A stretch of 64,000 nt of DNA from Nitrososphaera sp. (GCA_039938515.1 JBDUUL010000024.1:124001-188000), one strand, 5' to 3'; positions 9,075 to 16,720 are shown, counted from the stretch's first letter. Numbers and translations are program-made. The notes: a model not told the origin generated them from the sequence alone.

Positions 9075-9950
9075 TCAGTGTGCGGCGTGGATGGAGCTGC
9101 CGTCGGCCTCTTTTTGCATCGTTTCGGCACCCGTCCCCTTGGACAGCAACCCGGCATGCTTTGCGGCAAGTGCACCAAGGAACATGGCCACTAGCAGCAT
9201 AACAATGACGCCGGACGGCGCCCAGTTAAGCGGATATGAGAGGATAATGCCCCCGACTGTGGCCGACAAGCCCAGCGAGATTGAAAGCAGCATCGTGTTT
9301 CTAAAACCCCGCCCGACCGTTATGCTGGTAATGTTTGGCAGGACAATGAGGGCCGATATCAGCAGTATGCCGACAAGCTTCATTGTGACAATAACTGTCA
9401 CGGCTGCAAGTATTATGAAAAGATAGGTCAGCCTTTCCACCGGCACGCCGTTGACCTTTGCCTGCTCCTCGTCGAATGTAAAGTGTAGAAGCGGCTTTCG
9501 CAGCGCTACAAGGATTCCTATCACGATGCTGGACATTACAATGATTGTGGCGAGATCAGCGTAGCTGGTCAATAGGACGCTTCCAAACAAAAAGCTGTAA
9601 AGGTCGATTGTAAACCCGTGTGCGGCGCTGACCAGAATCACCCCGAGCCCGAGGCCGGACGCAAACATGAGGGCGATGGCAGAGTCGCCCGAAATCTTGG
9701 TGCTCTTGCGAAGCCGGGTCACTCCAATCGCAGAAACCACAGAGACTATCGTTGCTGTCCAAACAGGGTACACGTTTAGCACGTATCCTATAGCTATCCC
9801 TGTAAATGCCGTGTGGGACAGTGCGTCTCCGAACAGTGAATACCTTTTTAGGACCAGATACAGCCCAAGCATCGAGCAGCAGACTGCAGCTACCGCGCCG
9901 GTGACGATCGCCCTCTGCATGAACCCGTAGCCGAGAAAATCGAAAATCAT
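9075..9950 (-). CDS. znuB: metal ABC transporter permease, ZnuB/TroC family
   Basis: The 290-residue product has about eight to nine TM segments and typical ABC-3 family features (YSLFGDALSHTAFTGIAIGY near the N-terminus, DEEQAKVNGVPVER in the middle and LLISALIVLPN late). These permeases import Zn2+, Mn2+ or Fe2+. An ATG at 9950 is chosen because the longer in-frame ORF would overlap the upstream ATPase gene by more than 100 nt and adds unrelated residues; the gap to the ATPase stop is then 5 nt. The C-terminus (SSIHAAH) contains two histidines. No substrate-binding protein gene lies in the cluster. The divergent NikR-type regulator points to metal-dependent control. Confidence 0.88.
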   Translation of the reverse strand: MIFDFLGYGFMQRAIVTGAVAAVCCSMLGLYLVLKRYSLFGDALSHTAFTGIAIGYVLNVYPVWTATIVSVVSAIGVTRLRKSTKISGDSAIALMFASGLGLGVILVSAAHGFTIDLYSFLFGSVLLTSYADLATIIVMSSIVIGILVALRKPLLHFTFDEEQAKVNGVPVERLTYLFIILAAVTVIVTMKLVGILLISALIVLPNITSITVGRGFRNTMLLSISLGLSATVGGIILSYPLNWAPSGVIVMLLVAMFLGALAAKHAGLLSKGTGAETMQKEADGSSIHAAH

Positions 9951-9955
9951 TTTGG

Positions 9956-10762
9956 CTAATTTCCGTGGTGGTGCATGTGCATCTGCATCGCTGACTCGGA
10001 GTAGTTCTTCAATGCCTCGTCGTTTGAGAAGAATTCGTCCTTTCCTCCGTGGAAGAAGAGGTCCCTGTTCATGCATGCAACCTTGGTCGCATGGTCGGAA
10101 ATGGCAGTCAGGTCGTGGGACGCCCAGATTATCGTGACTTTTTTTTCCTTGTTTATGTCGCGTATAACGCTGTAAAACTTGTTCTGCACCTCCATGTCAA
10201 CCCCGGTGACAGGCTCGTCAAGAATCATCAGGACCGGCTCTTTTACCAGGGCCTTGGCAATGAAGGTGCGCTGCTGTTGGCCGCCGGAAAGCTCGTATAT
10301 CCTCCGGGAGGCAAGCGATTCCAGTCCGACGATCTGCAGTGCCATGGCAACCTTGTCCCTGTCACTGCTGGTGCTGTCAAATATCCTGTTCCAGCTGCTG
10401 CCGGATTTTCGCAAGAGCGCTTCGCCCTTGCGCAATTTTTTTGCCGGCACGAGCCCCAGGGCCACGATGTCGGCGACGGTAGCCGGAAAGTTGGGCTCAA
10501 AGCTGACCCGCTGCGGCACATAACCGACCATCGGCAGCAGCGTCGAGTACTCTTTCCGGGCGTCATAGCCGAACAGCTTTATCTTTCCCGAATAGTTTTG
10601 CAGGCCCAGAATTGCCCTGAAAAGCGTGGTCTTGCCGGCGCCGTTGGGTCCGACTACCCCCAGAAGGTCCCCTTGCTGGACGCTGAAGCTGATGTTTCGG
10701 ATGGCAAATGCCCCGTTCAGGCTTACTGATACGTTCTCGACATCAAGCGCGCTTGCTGTCAT
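9956..10762 (-). CDS. znuC: metal ABC transporter ATP-binding protein, ZnuC-like
   Basis: The 268-residue ATPase has Walker A GPNGAGKT (residues 38-45), Q-loop YVPQRVSF, signature LSGGQQQR, Walker B MILDEP and a switch His (WASHD). It has an insertion between Q-loop and signature (KSGSSWNRIFDSTSSDRDK) and ends in a His-rich tail, HMHHH, as seen in some metal transporters. ATG 10762 is preceded by AAGGAAGG. An in-frame TTG at 10831 would add 23 unrelated residues. A short ORF (10759-10914) ends in an ATGA overlap with this start. It pairs with the permease gene 5 nt downstream and is transcribed away from the NikR-type gene. Confidence 0.9.
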   Translation of the reverse strand: MTASALDVENVSVSLNGAFAIRNISFSVQQGDLLGVVGPNGAGKTTLFRAILGLQNYSGKIKLFGYDARKEYSTLLPMVGYVPQRVSFEPNFPATVADIVALGLVPAKKLRKGEALLRKSGSSWNRIFDSTSSDRDKVAMALQIVGLESLASRRIYELSGGQQQRTFIAKALVKEPVLMILDEPVTGVDMEVQNKFYSVIRDINKEKKVTIIWASHDLTAISDHATKVACMNRDLFFHGGKDEFFSNDEALKNYSESAMQMHMHHHGN

Positions 10763-10914
10763 CTCGACGCCTTCCTTGGCCCATACTTGATTTGCTGCAA
10801 GTGACCGGGAATGGTTATTCCCCTCCTGCAAAATGACAACAGGGAATAATGATAATTGTGCAAGTAGGTGCTAGTAGAATTCTTACAAGGCGCGCTGGCA
10901 GCTGTGACAATCAT
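10759..10914 (-). CDS. possible 51-codon leader ORF upstream of znuC
   Basis: An ATG at 10914 opens a 51-codon frame whose TGA overlaps the znuC ATG as ATGA, the classic geometry of translational coupling. The peptide has two Cys and several His (YLHNYHY, PGHLQ), which is suggestive next to a metal transporter, but composition alone proves nothing. It lies between the proposed operator at 10966-10992 and znuC. It may be a real small protein, a regulatory leader peptide or chance. Conservation in relatives would decide. Confidence 0.25.
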   Translation of the reverse strand: MIVTAASAPCKNSTSTYLHNYHYSLLSFCRRGITIPGHLQQIKYGPRKASR

Positions 10915-10965
10915 AAATGAAGCCGCTCCTGCCGCCAAAATCTCTTTCTCACAGAATATAGGGGC

Positions 10966-10992
10966 TATTAATGATAAATACTTTTGTTAATA
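10966..10992. promoter_or_regulatory. candidate NikR-type operator, transporter side
   Basis: The inverted repeat TATTAA (10966-10971), 15 nt, TTAATA (10987-10992) lies in the divergent region. It has the same half-site and the same spacer as the second site at 11069-11099. On the minus strand it overlaps an A/T-rich stretch (10973-10985) that could be the TATA element for znuC transcription. Confidence 0.6.
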
Positions 10993-11068
10993 ATGTATAT
11001 GCCTGTCAATATAAGGAAGTTAATAACACCTGTTTCTCGCTTCAAGCGGGGGTTGTGCTCCGGCAGTC

Positions 11069-11099
11069 GTTATTAACTTTAAATAAAGTATTTAATAAC
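11069..11099. promoter_or_regulatory. candidate NikR-type operator overlapping the nikR promoter
   Basis: A perfect 8-bp inverted repeat GTTATTAA (11069-11076) and TTAATAAC (11092-11099) is separated by 15 nt. The spacer holds the TATA-like sequence CTTTAAATAAAG about 26 nt before the GTG start at 11108. A repressor bound here would block TBP access and give autoregulation. A further lone half-site, GTTAATAAC, lies at 11019-11027. Confidence 0.7.
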
Positions 11100-11107
11100 A
11101 AATCTAT

Positions 11108-11491
11108 GTGCCCATTGTAAGCGTCTCTCTGAACGAGGAGATAATCAAGGAGATGGACAGGCTGCAGCAGGAGCTTGGTTTCACCGGCAAGTCGGAACTC
11201 ATGCGCGCAGGAATCAGGCAGCTTGCTGCCGAAGAAAAAGACAGGCAGGGTCTGTCCGGACACATCTATGCGCTTCTTCTCGCAGTGCACGATGAAAAAT
11301 CCGACTACGAGGTCACGGAGATGGGCCACGATTATGACAAGCTGATAGGGACTCACATTCACAACAAGATTGACAGGAACCGGTGCCTTGAGATATTCCT
11401 GCTCGAAGGCCAGGCGCGTGAAATCACGGAAATGGTCAAAAAGTTTAGGGCAAACAAAAAGATGTACCAGGTCAAGCTGGTCGCGCTATAG
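11108..11491 (+). CDS. nikR: NikR-family metal-responsive regulator
   Basis: The 127-residue protein has an N-terminal ribbon-helix-helix domain (IVSVSLNEEIIKEMDRLQ, then GKSELMRAGIRQL) and a C-terminal ACT-like domain. His74, His83, His85 and Cys93 (GHDYD, THIHNK, NRCLE) mirror the Ni(II) ligands of E. coli NikR (His76, His87, His89, Cys95). The His85-Cys93 interval is two residues longer than in E. coli NikR. The start is GTG 11108; an ATG two bases earlier is out of frame and stops. The divergent ZnuBC-like transporter and the paired TATTAA-N15-TTAATA sites suggest that it controls that transporter and itself. The metal could be nickel (urease is common in soil ammonia oxidisers) or another divalent ion. 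Confidence 0.88.
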   Translation: MPIVSVSLNEEIIKEMDRLQQELGFTGKSELMRAGIRQLAAEEKDRQGLSGHIYALLLAVHDEKSDYEVTEMGHDYDKLIGTHIHNKIDRNRCLEIFLLEGQAREITEMVKKFRANKKMYQVKLVAL

Positions 11492-11767
11492 CGTGACTTT
11501 GAGAAGCGCGCTGATGCCGGCAAGTTCCGCAAAGTGCACACCTATAAAGTAGGGCAGCAGCGGTTCCGAGTAAAGCGGCGCCATTGCAAAGTAGCCGTAG
11601 ATGGCTATTGCGTTATGCAGCACAAGCATGCCAGCGAAGAACATCAGACCGAGCGTGTAGACGGCCCGGGTGTTCTTGTAAATCCTTCCATACAGCGTAA
11701 GGAGCACCGCAAGGACTGCCACGTTTACCAGGCTGACGGCGGTACTGATGTCCATCATCATCGACAT
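11486..11767 (-). CDS. small membrane protein paired with an ArsR-like regulator
   Basis: The 93-residue product has three hydrophobic helices (AVSLVNVAVLAVLLTLY, YTLGLMFFAGMLVLHNAI, PYFIGVHFAELAGISALL). His residues lie within helices two and three. It is 39 nt downstream of a winged-helix gene on the same strand. Its 3' end overlaps the 3' end of nikR by 6 nt. I know of no defined function. Small three-TM proteins next to wHTH genes recur in archaea and probably form membrane-linked one-component systems, which is inference. Confidence 0.7.
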   Translation of the reverse strand: MSMMMDISTAVSLVNVAVLAVLLTLYGRIYKNTRAVYTLGLMFFAGMLVLHNAIAIYGYFAMAPLYSEPLLPYFIGVHFAELAGISALLKVTL

Positions 11768-11806
11768 TGGTGTTGTGCAGCTGGATTGCTATTACCTTGA
11801 ACTTAT

Positions 11807-12127
11807 TTACTTTTTTCCAGATCTGTTCCCGATTCGGGCATCGATTTTGCTCCGGACCTCCTGGAACGCCTCGATGTTTGCCTCAAGGTAATTCGAGATA
11901 AAGTACAGGACGCCGTATTTTTCGCCCTGGCGCGTAACCATGTTGTTCTTCTCAAGCACGTTAATGTGGTGCTGCACAGCCTTGTAGTCTACTCCCATCG
12001 CCTCCGCGAGCTGGTTCATGTTGTAAGGCCTTTCGGAGAGGAGGTCGATTATGCGCATCCGGTTTTCGCCCCCGCGCGAACCGGCAAACAAGAACCAGAG
12101 CAGTCGCTTGGCGCTGGGATCTGGCAT
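11807..12127 (-). CDS. ArsR/MarR-like winged-helix regulator
   Basis: The 106-residue protein starts PDPSAKRLLWFLFAGSRG and then has a standard winged helix: NRMRIIDLLSERPYNMNQLA, the recognition helix region GVDYKAVQHHINVLEKN and a wing (KYGVLYFIS). A short helical tail ends in basic residues. This domain order is typical of archaeal ArsR-type regulators. No metal-binding Cys cluster is present, so a role in metal sensing is not supported. It is probably co-transcribed with the small membrane-protein gene downstream. Confidence 0.85.
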   Translation of the reverse strand: MPDPSAKRLLWFLFAGSRGGENRMRIIDLLSERPYNMNQLAEAMGVDYKAVQHHINVLEKNNMVTRQGEKYGVLYFISNYLEANIEAFQEVRSKIDARIGNRSGKK

Positions 12128-12363
12128 GATAGAGTATGCAGGAGCTATATTTTTTGGTCAGGATTTAAACTTGGGGTATCGAATCACGGTAATTGCATAA
12201 AAAACAGATAAACCCAAGTCGCAAAAAAGCAGCGCATACCTTATATCCTCGCAGGGGGTCTTAATAACAAGCAAAAGTTTTGCGGCGGATCTGTCAAGTA
12301 GACACTTTTCACATCTTCCGGGGCTTTTGTATTGCAACAATAGAAAAACAGAACGTGAAGTAA

Positions 12364-13746
12364 ATGGCAAAAACATTTGAAGAATTAGGATTGAGCGCAG
12401 ACTTGACAAGAGCGCTCAAGGAAAATGGATACGAGGCGCCGTTCCCTATACAAGAGGCAGCGATACCCGTTGTTTTAGAGGGTAAAGATGTCGTAGGGCA
12501 GGCGCACACAGGAACGGGCAAGACGGCAGCATTTGGACTGCCAATTCTAGCCCGAGTAAAGCCGGGCGGGCCTATTCAGGCACTGGTTCTCACTCCTACA
12601 AGAGAACTCGCAGTGCAGGTAACCGCAGAGATTTCCCGGCTTGCGAGGTACACGGGAATAAAGTCAGTCTCCATATACGGGGGCCAGAGCATCAACCTGC
12701 AAAATGACAGGCTGAGACGCGGCGCGCAGATAATTGTCGCCACCCCTGGAAGGCTTATCGACCACATAAAGCAGGGCTCGATAATCCTGGACGATGTCAA
12801 GTTCGTGGTGCTTGACGAGGCTGACAGGATGCTGGATATGGGCTTCATTGACGACATCAAGTTCATTCTGTTCTATGTCAATGAGCACAGGCAGACGTGC
12901 CTCTTCTCTGCGACCATGCCTCCGGAAATACTGAGGCTGGCAGAGGAGTACATGAAAAAGGACATTGCGCACGTCAGGCTCAACGAGGAGGAGGTGGCGC
13001 TGGACACCATTGACCAGTCGTACCTTGTAGTCGACGAGCGGGAAAAGTACAAGCACCTTTGCGACTTTATCAAGCAAAACCAGGACCAGAAGGCACAGAC
13101 CATTGTCTTTGCCGCGACAAAGCAGCGGGCAGACAGGCTTGCATACAAGCTGAGGCAGGACGGCTACCGGGCCACACCAATCCACGGGGACCTTTCACAG
13201 AAGCAGCGCGATACTGCGATGCACAAGTTCCGCAGTGCAAGGGAGGACATTCTCGTAGCGACAGACATTGCCGCAAGGGGCATTGACGTGCCGGCAGTAG
13301 GCCACGTGATAAACTACGATGTCCCAGACGACCCCAACGTGTATTTTCACCGCATCGGAAGGACTGCAAGGGCCGGAGCTGAAGGTAGGGCCATCTCGCT
13401 GGTTTCACAGGATAGGGTCGGAGACTTTGAGCGCATTCTAGCGCAGACAAAACTTCCCATCAGAAAGCTCAATGACGAGCTGGGTATCGCCATGCCGGTG
13501 CCAAGCTCACGCCCGCGAAGACCCTCATACGGAGGGTACAGGAGGGGTGGCGGCTACGGCGGAGGCGGTTATGGCGGGCGCTCAAGTTCGGGATATGGCG
13601 GCTCTCGCAGGAGTTACGGAGAGGGGAGCGGATCCAGCTCCCGAGGATACGGCGGGGGTGGCGGCCGACGCAGCTATGGCAGGAGAGGCGGAAGTGGCGG
13701 CTACGGCGGTAGGAGCCGGAGCAGCGACAGCTATCGGTCCAACTAG
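12364..13746 (+). CDS. DEAD-box RNA helicase with Gly/Arg-rich tail
   Basis: The 460-residue protein has the full DEAD-box set: Q-motif (F-E-E-L-G-L near residue 5, PIQEAAIP), Walker A AHTGTGKT (47-54), PTRELA, GGQ, TPGRLID, DEAD, SAT and, in the second RecA domain, HRIGRTARAG. After residue 380 comes an 80-residue tail of GYGG, RGG and SRS repeats, an RNA-binding RGG-like region. Such helicases unwind RNA during ribosome assembly or cold adaptation. The ATG is about 120 nt downstream of a TTATATCC box at 12240, so this mRNA may have a long 5' leader, unusual here and reminiscent of cold-regulated messages. Confidence 0.95.
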   Translation: MAKTFEELGLSADLTRALKENGYEAPFPIQEAAIPVVLEGKDVVGQAHTGTGKTAAFGLPILARVKPGGPIQALVLTPTRELAVQVTAEISRLARYTGIKSVSIYGGQSINLQNDRLRRGAQIIVATPGRLIDHIKQGSIILDDVKFVVLDEADRMLDMGFIDDIKFILFYVNEHRQTCLFSATMPPEILRLAEEYMKKDIAHVRLNEEEVALDTIDQSYLVVDEREKYKHLCDFIKQNQDQKAQTIVFAATKQRADRLAYKLRQDGYRATPIHGDLSQKQRDTAMHKFRSAREDILVATDIAARGIDVPAVGHVINYDVPDDPNVYFHRIGRTARAGAEGRAISLVSQDRVGDFERILAQTKLPIRKLNDELGIAMPVPSSRPRRPSYGGYRRGGGYGGGGYGGRSSSGYGGSRRSYGEGSGSSSRGYGGGGGRRSYGRRGGSGGYGGRSRSSDSYRSN

Positions 13747-13820
13747 CCCATAGCATCAACTGCCGCTTTTTGTGGCGGCGGGCGTTCGTTTTTATAAAGC
13801 CCGCCAGCTTTTTCTGCTCA

Positions 13821-14333
13821 ATGTCTTTTGGCGTCGACACGCTTGGCGGCCTTTCCGAAAAACTAAAGCTGCTGGTCGGCGATACCCAGGGGCTTTACGA
13901 GTCGTTTATCGACGCCACACAGCTTTTCAAGCAGGGCAAGATGGGCGAGCGAGAGTACTTTGCCAAGATAGGCGAGTTTCTCGTAGCCAGCTCTGCAATG
14001 AACTTTCTTGCAGTCAGAGTAATCCTGGAGCTCAAGGGCGCGCTTGACAAGGGCACCTCGATGAAAAGCCCAACGGGGGGCTCTGTGCAGGGCTCTCCGC
14101 AGCAATCCGGATTCGGGCTTGGAGGATTTGTAGGCGCAGGGGGCATGGCGGGGCCAAAAGCCGATGTGGTAATGCCGCAGCCCCAGAGCGAGCCGGTTTT
14201 CACGCCGGCCGACGTTGATTTGCGTGGCTCGGGCAGGGGTTCTGCAGCCCAGCCGGCAAAAAACTGCATAGCCTGCGGCGCCGCCATTCCACAGCGCGCC
14301 AAGTTCTGCAGCAAGTGCGGCCATTCGCAGTAG
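13821..14333 (+). CDS. protein with C-terminal double-CxxC zinc ribbon
   Basis: The 170-residue product has an N-terminal helical domain (TLGGLSEKLKLLVGDTQGLY and following), a Gly/Pro/Ser-rich linker of about 60 residues, and a terminal zinc ribbon CIACGAAIPQRAKFCSKCG. The start at ATG 13821 is supported by the box TTTTTATAAA about 28 nt upstream; an upstream in-frame ATG gives only a hydrophobic artefact. It resembles the next gene in its ribbon and order, and both may belong to the same family of small zinc-ribbon proteins. No catalytic site is visible. Adaptor or nucleic-acid-binding roles are possible. Confidence 0.75.
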   Translation: MSFGVDTLGGLSEKLKLLVGDTQGLYESFIDATQLFKQGKMGEREYFAKIGEFLVASSAMNFLAVRVILELKGALDKGTSMKSPTGGSVQGSPQQSGFGLGGFVGAGGMAGPKADVVMPQPQSEPVFTPADVDLRGSGRGSAAQPAKNCIACGAAIPQRAKFCSKCGHSQ

Positions 14334-14395
14334 CAGTTCACCCTGACGGGCCGGTTTGACAAGAAATAATATCATCCTGCGCAACACGTAGCATT

Positions 14396-14833
14396 ATGGT
14401 CAAGGTCTTCAACGGCAGGGCGGCGACGGAGGAATACATGTCCACGCATTCTCTGACTTTTTCCACGCCGGAAATGACGCTGCGCAAGTTCGCCCTCTGG
14501 CTCGGGGAGCAGGTAAGCCAGCAGGGCGGTACAAGAGAGCCGGTTCCAAGGCTCATGATGTACATCGAGGAGAAGGCTGACCGCAGCAACCCTGCCGACT
14601 TTTCACCCTTAGTCGACGACTCGTTCAGGCCCACCGGCGCGGTCACCGACATGTACAGGGGGCTTGATGCGCAATCAGGGAGCTCGGACAGCACGTCGCC
14701 TCCGAGGCTTGTGCCCCTTGACAGGGAGACTCTGGAGCCGGAGGTCAGGTACTGCATAAACTGCGGCAGCCAGCTAAAGCCGGGCGCCAAGTTTTGCGTA
14801 AAGTGTGGCAGCTCGCAAACTGACAGTCGCTAG
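14396..14833 (+). CDS. protein with C-terminal double-CxxC zinc ribbon, possible paralogue of the upstream gene
   Basis: The 145-residue protein has a soluble N-terminal domain (MVKVFNGRAATEEYMSTHSL; later helix KFALWLGEQVSQ), a Ser/Asp-rich linker around residues 75-110 and the terminal ribbon CINCGSQLKPGAKFCVKCG. The ribbon is nearly superimposable on that of the preceding gene (C-x2-C, PxxAKFC, C-x2-C), although the N-terminal domains differ. The 3' end overlaps the stop codon of a small zinc-finger gene on the other strand. Function unknown. Confidence 0.75.
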   Translation: MVKVFNGRAATEEYMSTHSLTFSTPEMTLRKFALWLGEQVSQQGGTREPVPRLMMYIEEKADRSNPADFSPLVDDSFRPTGAVTDMYRGLDAQSGSSDSTSPPRLVPLDRETLEPEVRYCINCGSQLKPGAKFCVKCGSSQTDSR

Positions 14834-14976
14834 GTGGCGCTATTTTTGCCCCCGGGCTGGCGCGCCCTTCCCTCGCGTTCCTTTTGCAGTATGTAACACT
14901 CGTTGCAGACTGATTCTGAAAAAATAAAATTAAGCGAATAGAATCGCACACGGCTGCAGACCTTGCACGCCCGCAT
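14830..14976 (-). CDS. 48-residue zinc-finger protein (CxxC-N17-CxxC)
   Basis: ATG 14976 opens a 48-codon frame encoding MRACKVCSRVRF, then after 17 residues from the first CxxC a second pair, VCNECYILQ, and a basic tail (KEREGRARQPGGKNSAT). Two properly spaced CxxC pairs in so short a frame are unlikely by chance and match the archaeal one-domain zinc-finger proteins. On the minus strand an AGTATTTATC box lies about 30 nt upstream, fitting a leaderless start. Its stop overlaps the stop of the convergent zinc-ribbon gene by 2 nt. It may bind nucleic acid or ribosomes. Confidence 0.7.
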   Translation of the reverse strand: MRACKVCSRVRFYSLNFIFSESVCNECYILQKEREGRARQPGGKNSAT

Positions 14977-15000
14977 GAAAACTGTACAGGCTGCAGCACC

Positions 15001-15010
15001 GATAAATACT
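15001..15010. promoter_or_regulatory. shared TATA-like element for two divergent leaderless genes
   Basis: GATAAATACT (plus strand) reads as AGTATTTATC on the minus strand. Its centre is about 29 nt from the ATG at 15035 on the plus strand and about 30 nt from the ATG at 14976 on the minus strand, so one element could serve both directions. Confidence 0.45.
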
Positions 15011-15034
15011 GACTGCCGGCTACCGTAGGACAGG

Positions 15035-15646
15035 ATGGCGGCAGCCGCGAGGATTGTCATAACCGGCACTCCGGGTGTCGGCAAGCACACCGCTGCACGG
15101 CTGGTGTCAAAGACCCTGGGTGCAGAGCTTGTCGACATTAACAAGATTGCGCTTTCAGAGGGTCTGATTGCCCATGGTTCGAGTGAGGGAAAGGGAATCG
15201 AGGTGGACAGGCCGAAGCTGTCAAGGCGGATTTCCCAGTTGCTCGCAGATAATCCCCGCGGCAAGATTGTCGTCGGCCACGTTGCGCCATACGTTGTCAA
15301 AAGATCGGATGCTGACGTTGTAGTGGTGCTGCGGAGGTCGCCTTACGACCTGCTTGAGACATTGCAAAAACGCGGTTATTCCGAGGAAAAGGCCCGGGAA
15401 AACGTAGCTAGCGAAATCCTCGGAGTGGTGCTGTTTGACTCGATCAAGTCTTTTGGCAGGCGAAGGGTCACCGAAATCGACACGACAGGAAGAACGCCCC
15501 GCCAGACTGCCGGAGAGATCGTTTCAGCGGCAGGCAATATTTCGAAACGGACAGGCAGAGGCAATGCGCAGGCTTCGGTCGACTGGCTGTCAGTAGTTGC
15601 TGAAAAAGGAGACGTCAGAAGATTTTTTGACCACAGCCCGCTGTGA
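15035..15646 (+). CDS. AK6/Fap7-like P-loop nucleoside monophosphate kinase
   Basis: The 203-residue protein begins ARIVITGTPGVGKHTAA with P-loop GTPGVGKHT (11-19). It continues VDINKIALSEGLIAHG, GKIVVGHVAPYVVKRSDADV and VVVLRRSPYDLLETLQKRGY, followed by N-V-A-S-E-I-L-G-V. This is the archaeal adenylate-kinase-like family related to eukaryotic AK6/Fap7 (hCINAP), which acts in small-subunit ribosome maturation. The C-terminal 40 residues (GRGNAQASVDWLSVVAEKGD) form the usual family extension. The start shares a divergent promoter region with the small zinc-finger gene. Confidence 0.85.
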   Translation: MAAAARIVITGTPGVGKHTAARLVSKTLGAELVDINKIALSEGLIAHGSSEGKGIEVDRPKLSRRISQLLADNPRGKIVVGHVAPYVVKRSDADVVVVLRRSPYDLLETLQKRGYSEEKARENVASEILGVVLFDSIKSFGRRRVTEIDTTGRTPRQTAGEIVSAAGNISKRTGRGNAQASVDWLSVVAEKGDVRRFFDHSPL

Positions 15647-15778
15647 CCGGGTTATTGCATAGCCGGTCAATTTGCACCCGCCAGTGCAATAAAGCCTGCA
15701 AATGGAAATCAACGGATTGGCAACAAAAACAAGAAGTAGTGACGCAGCAGGCAATGGCCCGGCGCGGGAGGAAGACGG

Positions 15779-16720
15779 GTGATTCCCCTGTCAGGGATTG
15801 AGGACGTCCTTGTAAACGCGGTTGAGAAGGTCAGCAAGAGCGTAGTAAACATAGCGAGCGTCAGGATGCTTCACGACCAGATTTTCCGGGTATTCCCGGT
15901 CGAAGGCGTGGGCTCCGGCGTGGTAATTGACGAAAAGGGGTTCATCCTGACAAACAACCACGTGATTGACGACGCAGAAAGGCTCAAGGTCACGCTCCAG
16001 GACGGCAGGGTGCTCAGGGGAAGGGTCGTGGGCTCGGACGAGACCACAGACCTTGCAGTGATAAAGGTCGAGGCCGAACAGCCGCTTCCGCCAGCCCCGC
16101 TTGGAAACTCGGATGAGCTCAAGCCGGGACAGCTGGTGATCGCTATCGGCAACCCCTTCGGCCTCGCAGGGGGCCCGGCAGTAAGCGCGGGGATTGTCAG
16201 CTCCGTCAAGCGCAGCATCCAGACACGCGGAGGAGTGCTCGACCTGATACAGACAGACGCGGCAATTAACCCGGGCAACTCTGGCGGGCCGCTTGTCAAC
16301 ACCCGGGGCGAGATAGTGGCCATCAACACGGCGAACATGCCTTATGCACAGGGAATCGGCTTTGCAGTTCCTGTAAACACTGCGAAGGAAATCCTCGGCG
16401 AGCTGGTTGAAAAGGGCAAGGTCATAAGGCCGTGGATAGGGATAGCGTCGGTAAAGCTCAACCCCAAGCTGGCCAGATACTACGGCCTGCCGGCGACGGA
16501 CGGGGCGCTTGTAGCAAGCGTCGAGCCTTACAGTCCCGCTGACGACGCAGGCGTGCGGAGGGGCGACATCATTGAGGAAATCGACGGCGCCAAGGTCTCT
16601 GATCCGTCCGAAATAGTTGGCATTGTGCGCAAGAAAAAGGTCGACGAGAGGCTGAAGCTGACGGTCAACCGGTACGGCAAGGTGCTCGAGCTGCCTGTCC
16701 AGGTGGACAGGCGCCCCTGA
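15779..16720 (+). CDS. HtrA/DegP-like serine protease with PDZ domain
   Basis: The 313-residue product has a trypsin-like domain with the catalytic triad His61 (LTNNHVID), Asp91 (TTDLAVI) and Ser168 (NPGNSGGP), followed by one PDZ domain (residues about 215-310, GALVASVEPYSPADDAGV and GDIIEEIDG). No signal peptide or TM helix is present with the GTG start at 15779, so it would be cytosolic. A GGAGG sequence lies 6 nt upstream. A 26-codon ORF (ATG 15702) ends in a GTGA overlap with this start and could couple translation. The protein probably acts in protein quality control. Confidence 0.93.
   Translation: MIPLSGIEDVLVNAVEKVSKSVVNIASVRMLHDQIFRVFPVEGVGSGVVIDEKGFILTNNHVIDDAERLKVTLQDGRVLRGRVVGSDETTDLAVIKVEAEQPLPPAPLGNSDELKPGQLVIAIGNPFGLAGGPAVSAGIVSSVKRSIQTRGGVLDLIQTDAAINPGNSGGPLVNTRGEIVAINTANMPYAQGIGFAVPVNTAKEILGELVEKGKVIRPWIGIASVKLNPKLARYYGLPATDGALVASVEPYSPADDAGVRRGDIIEEIDGAKVSDPSEIVGIVRKKKVDERLKLTVNRYGKVLELPVQVDRRP

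Noticed and set aside
10049-10729. 226-codon ORF antisense to the ZnuC-like ATPase
   Set aside because: It mirrors the ATPase codons in high-GC DNA and shows no family motif.
12240-12363. Riboswitch or structured RNA in the helicase leader
   Set aside because: The leader is long for this genome but I see no conserved riboswitch core or strong stem set.
13500-13746. Tandem DNA repeat in the helicase gene
   Set aside because: The repetition is the codon-level image of the GYGG/RGG protein tail, not an independent DNA repeat.
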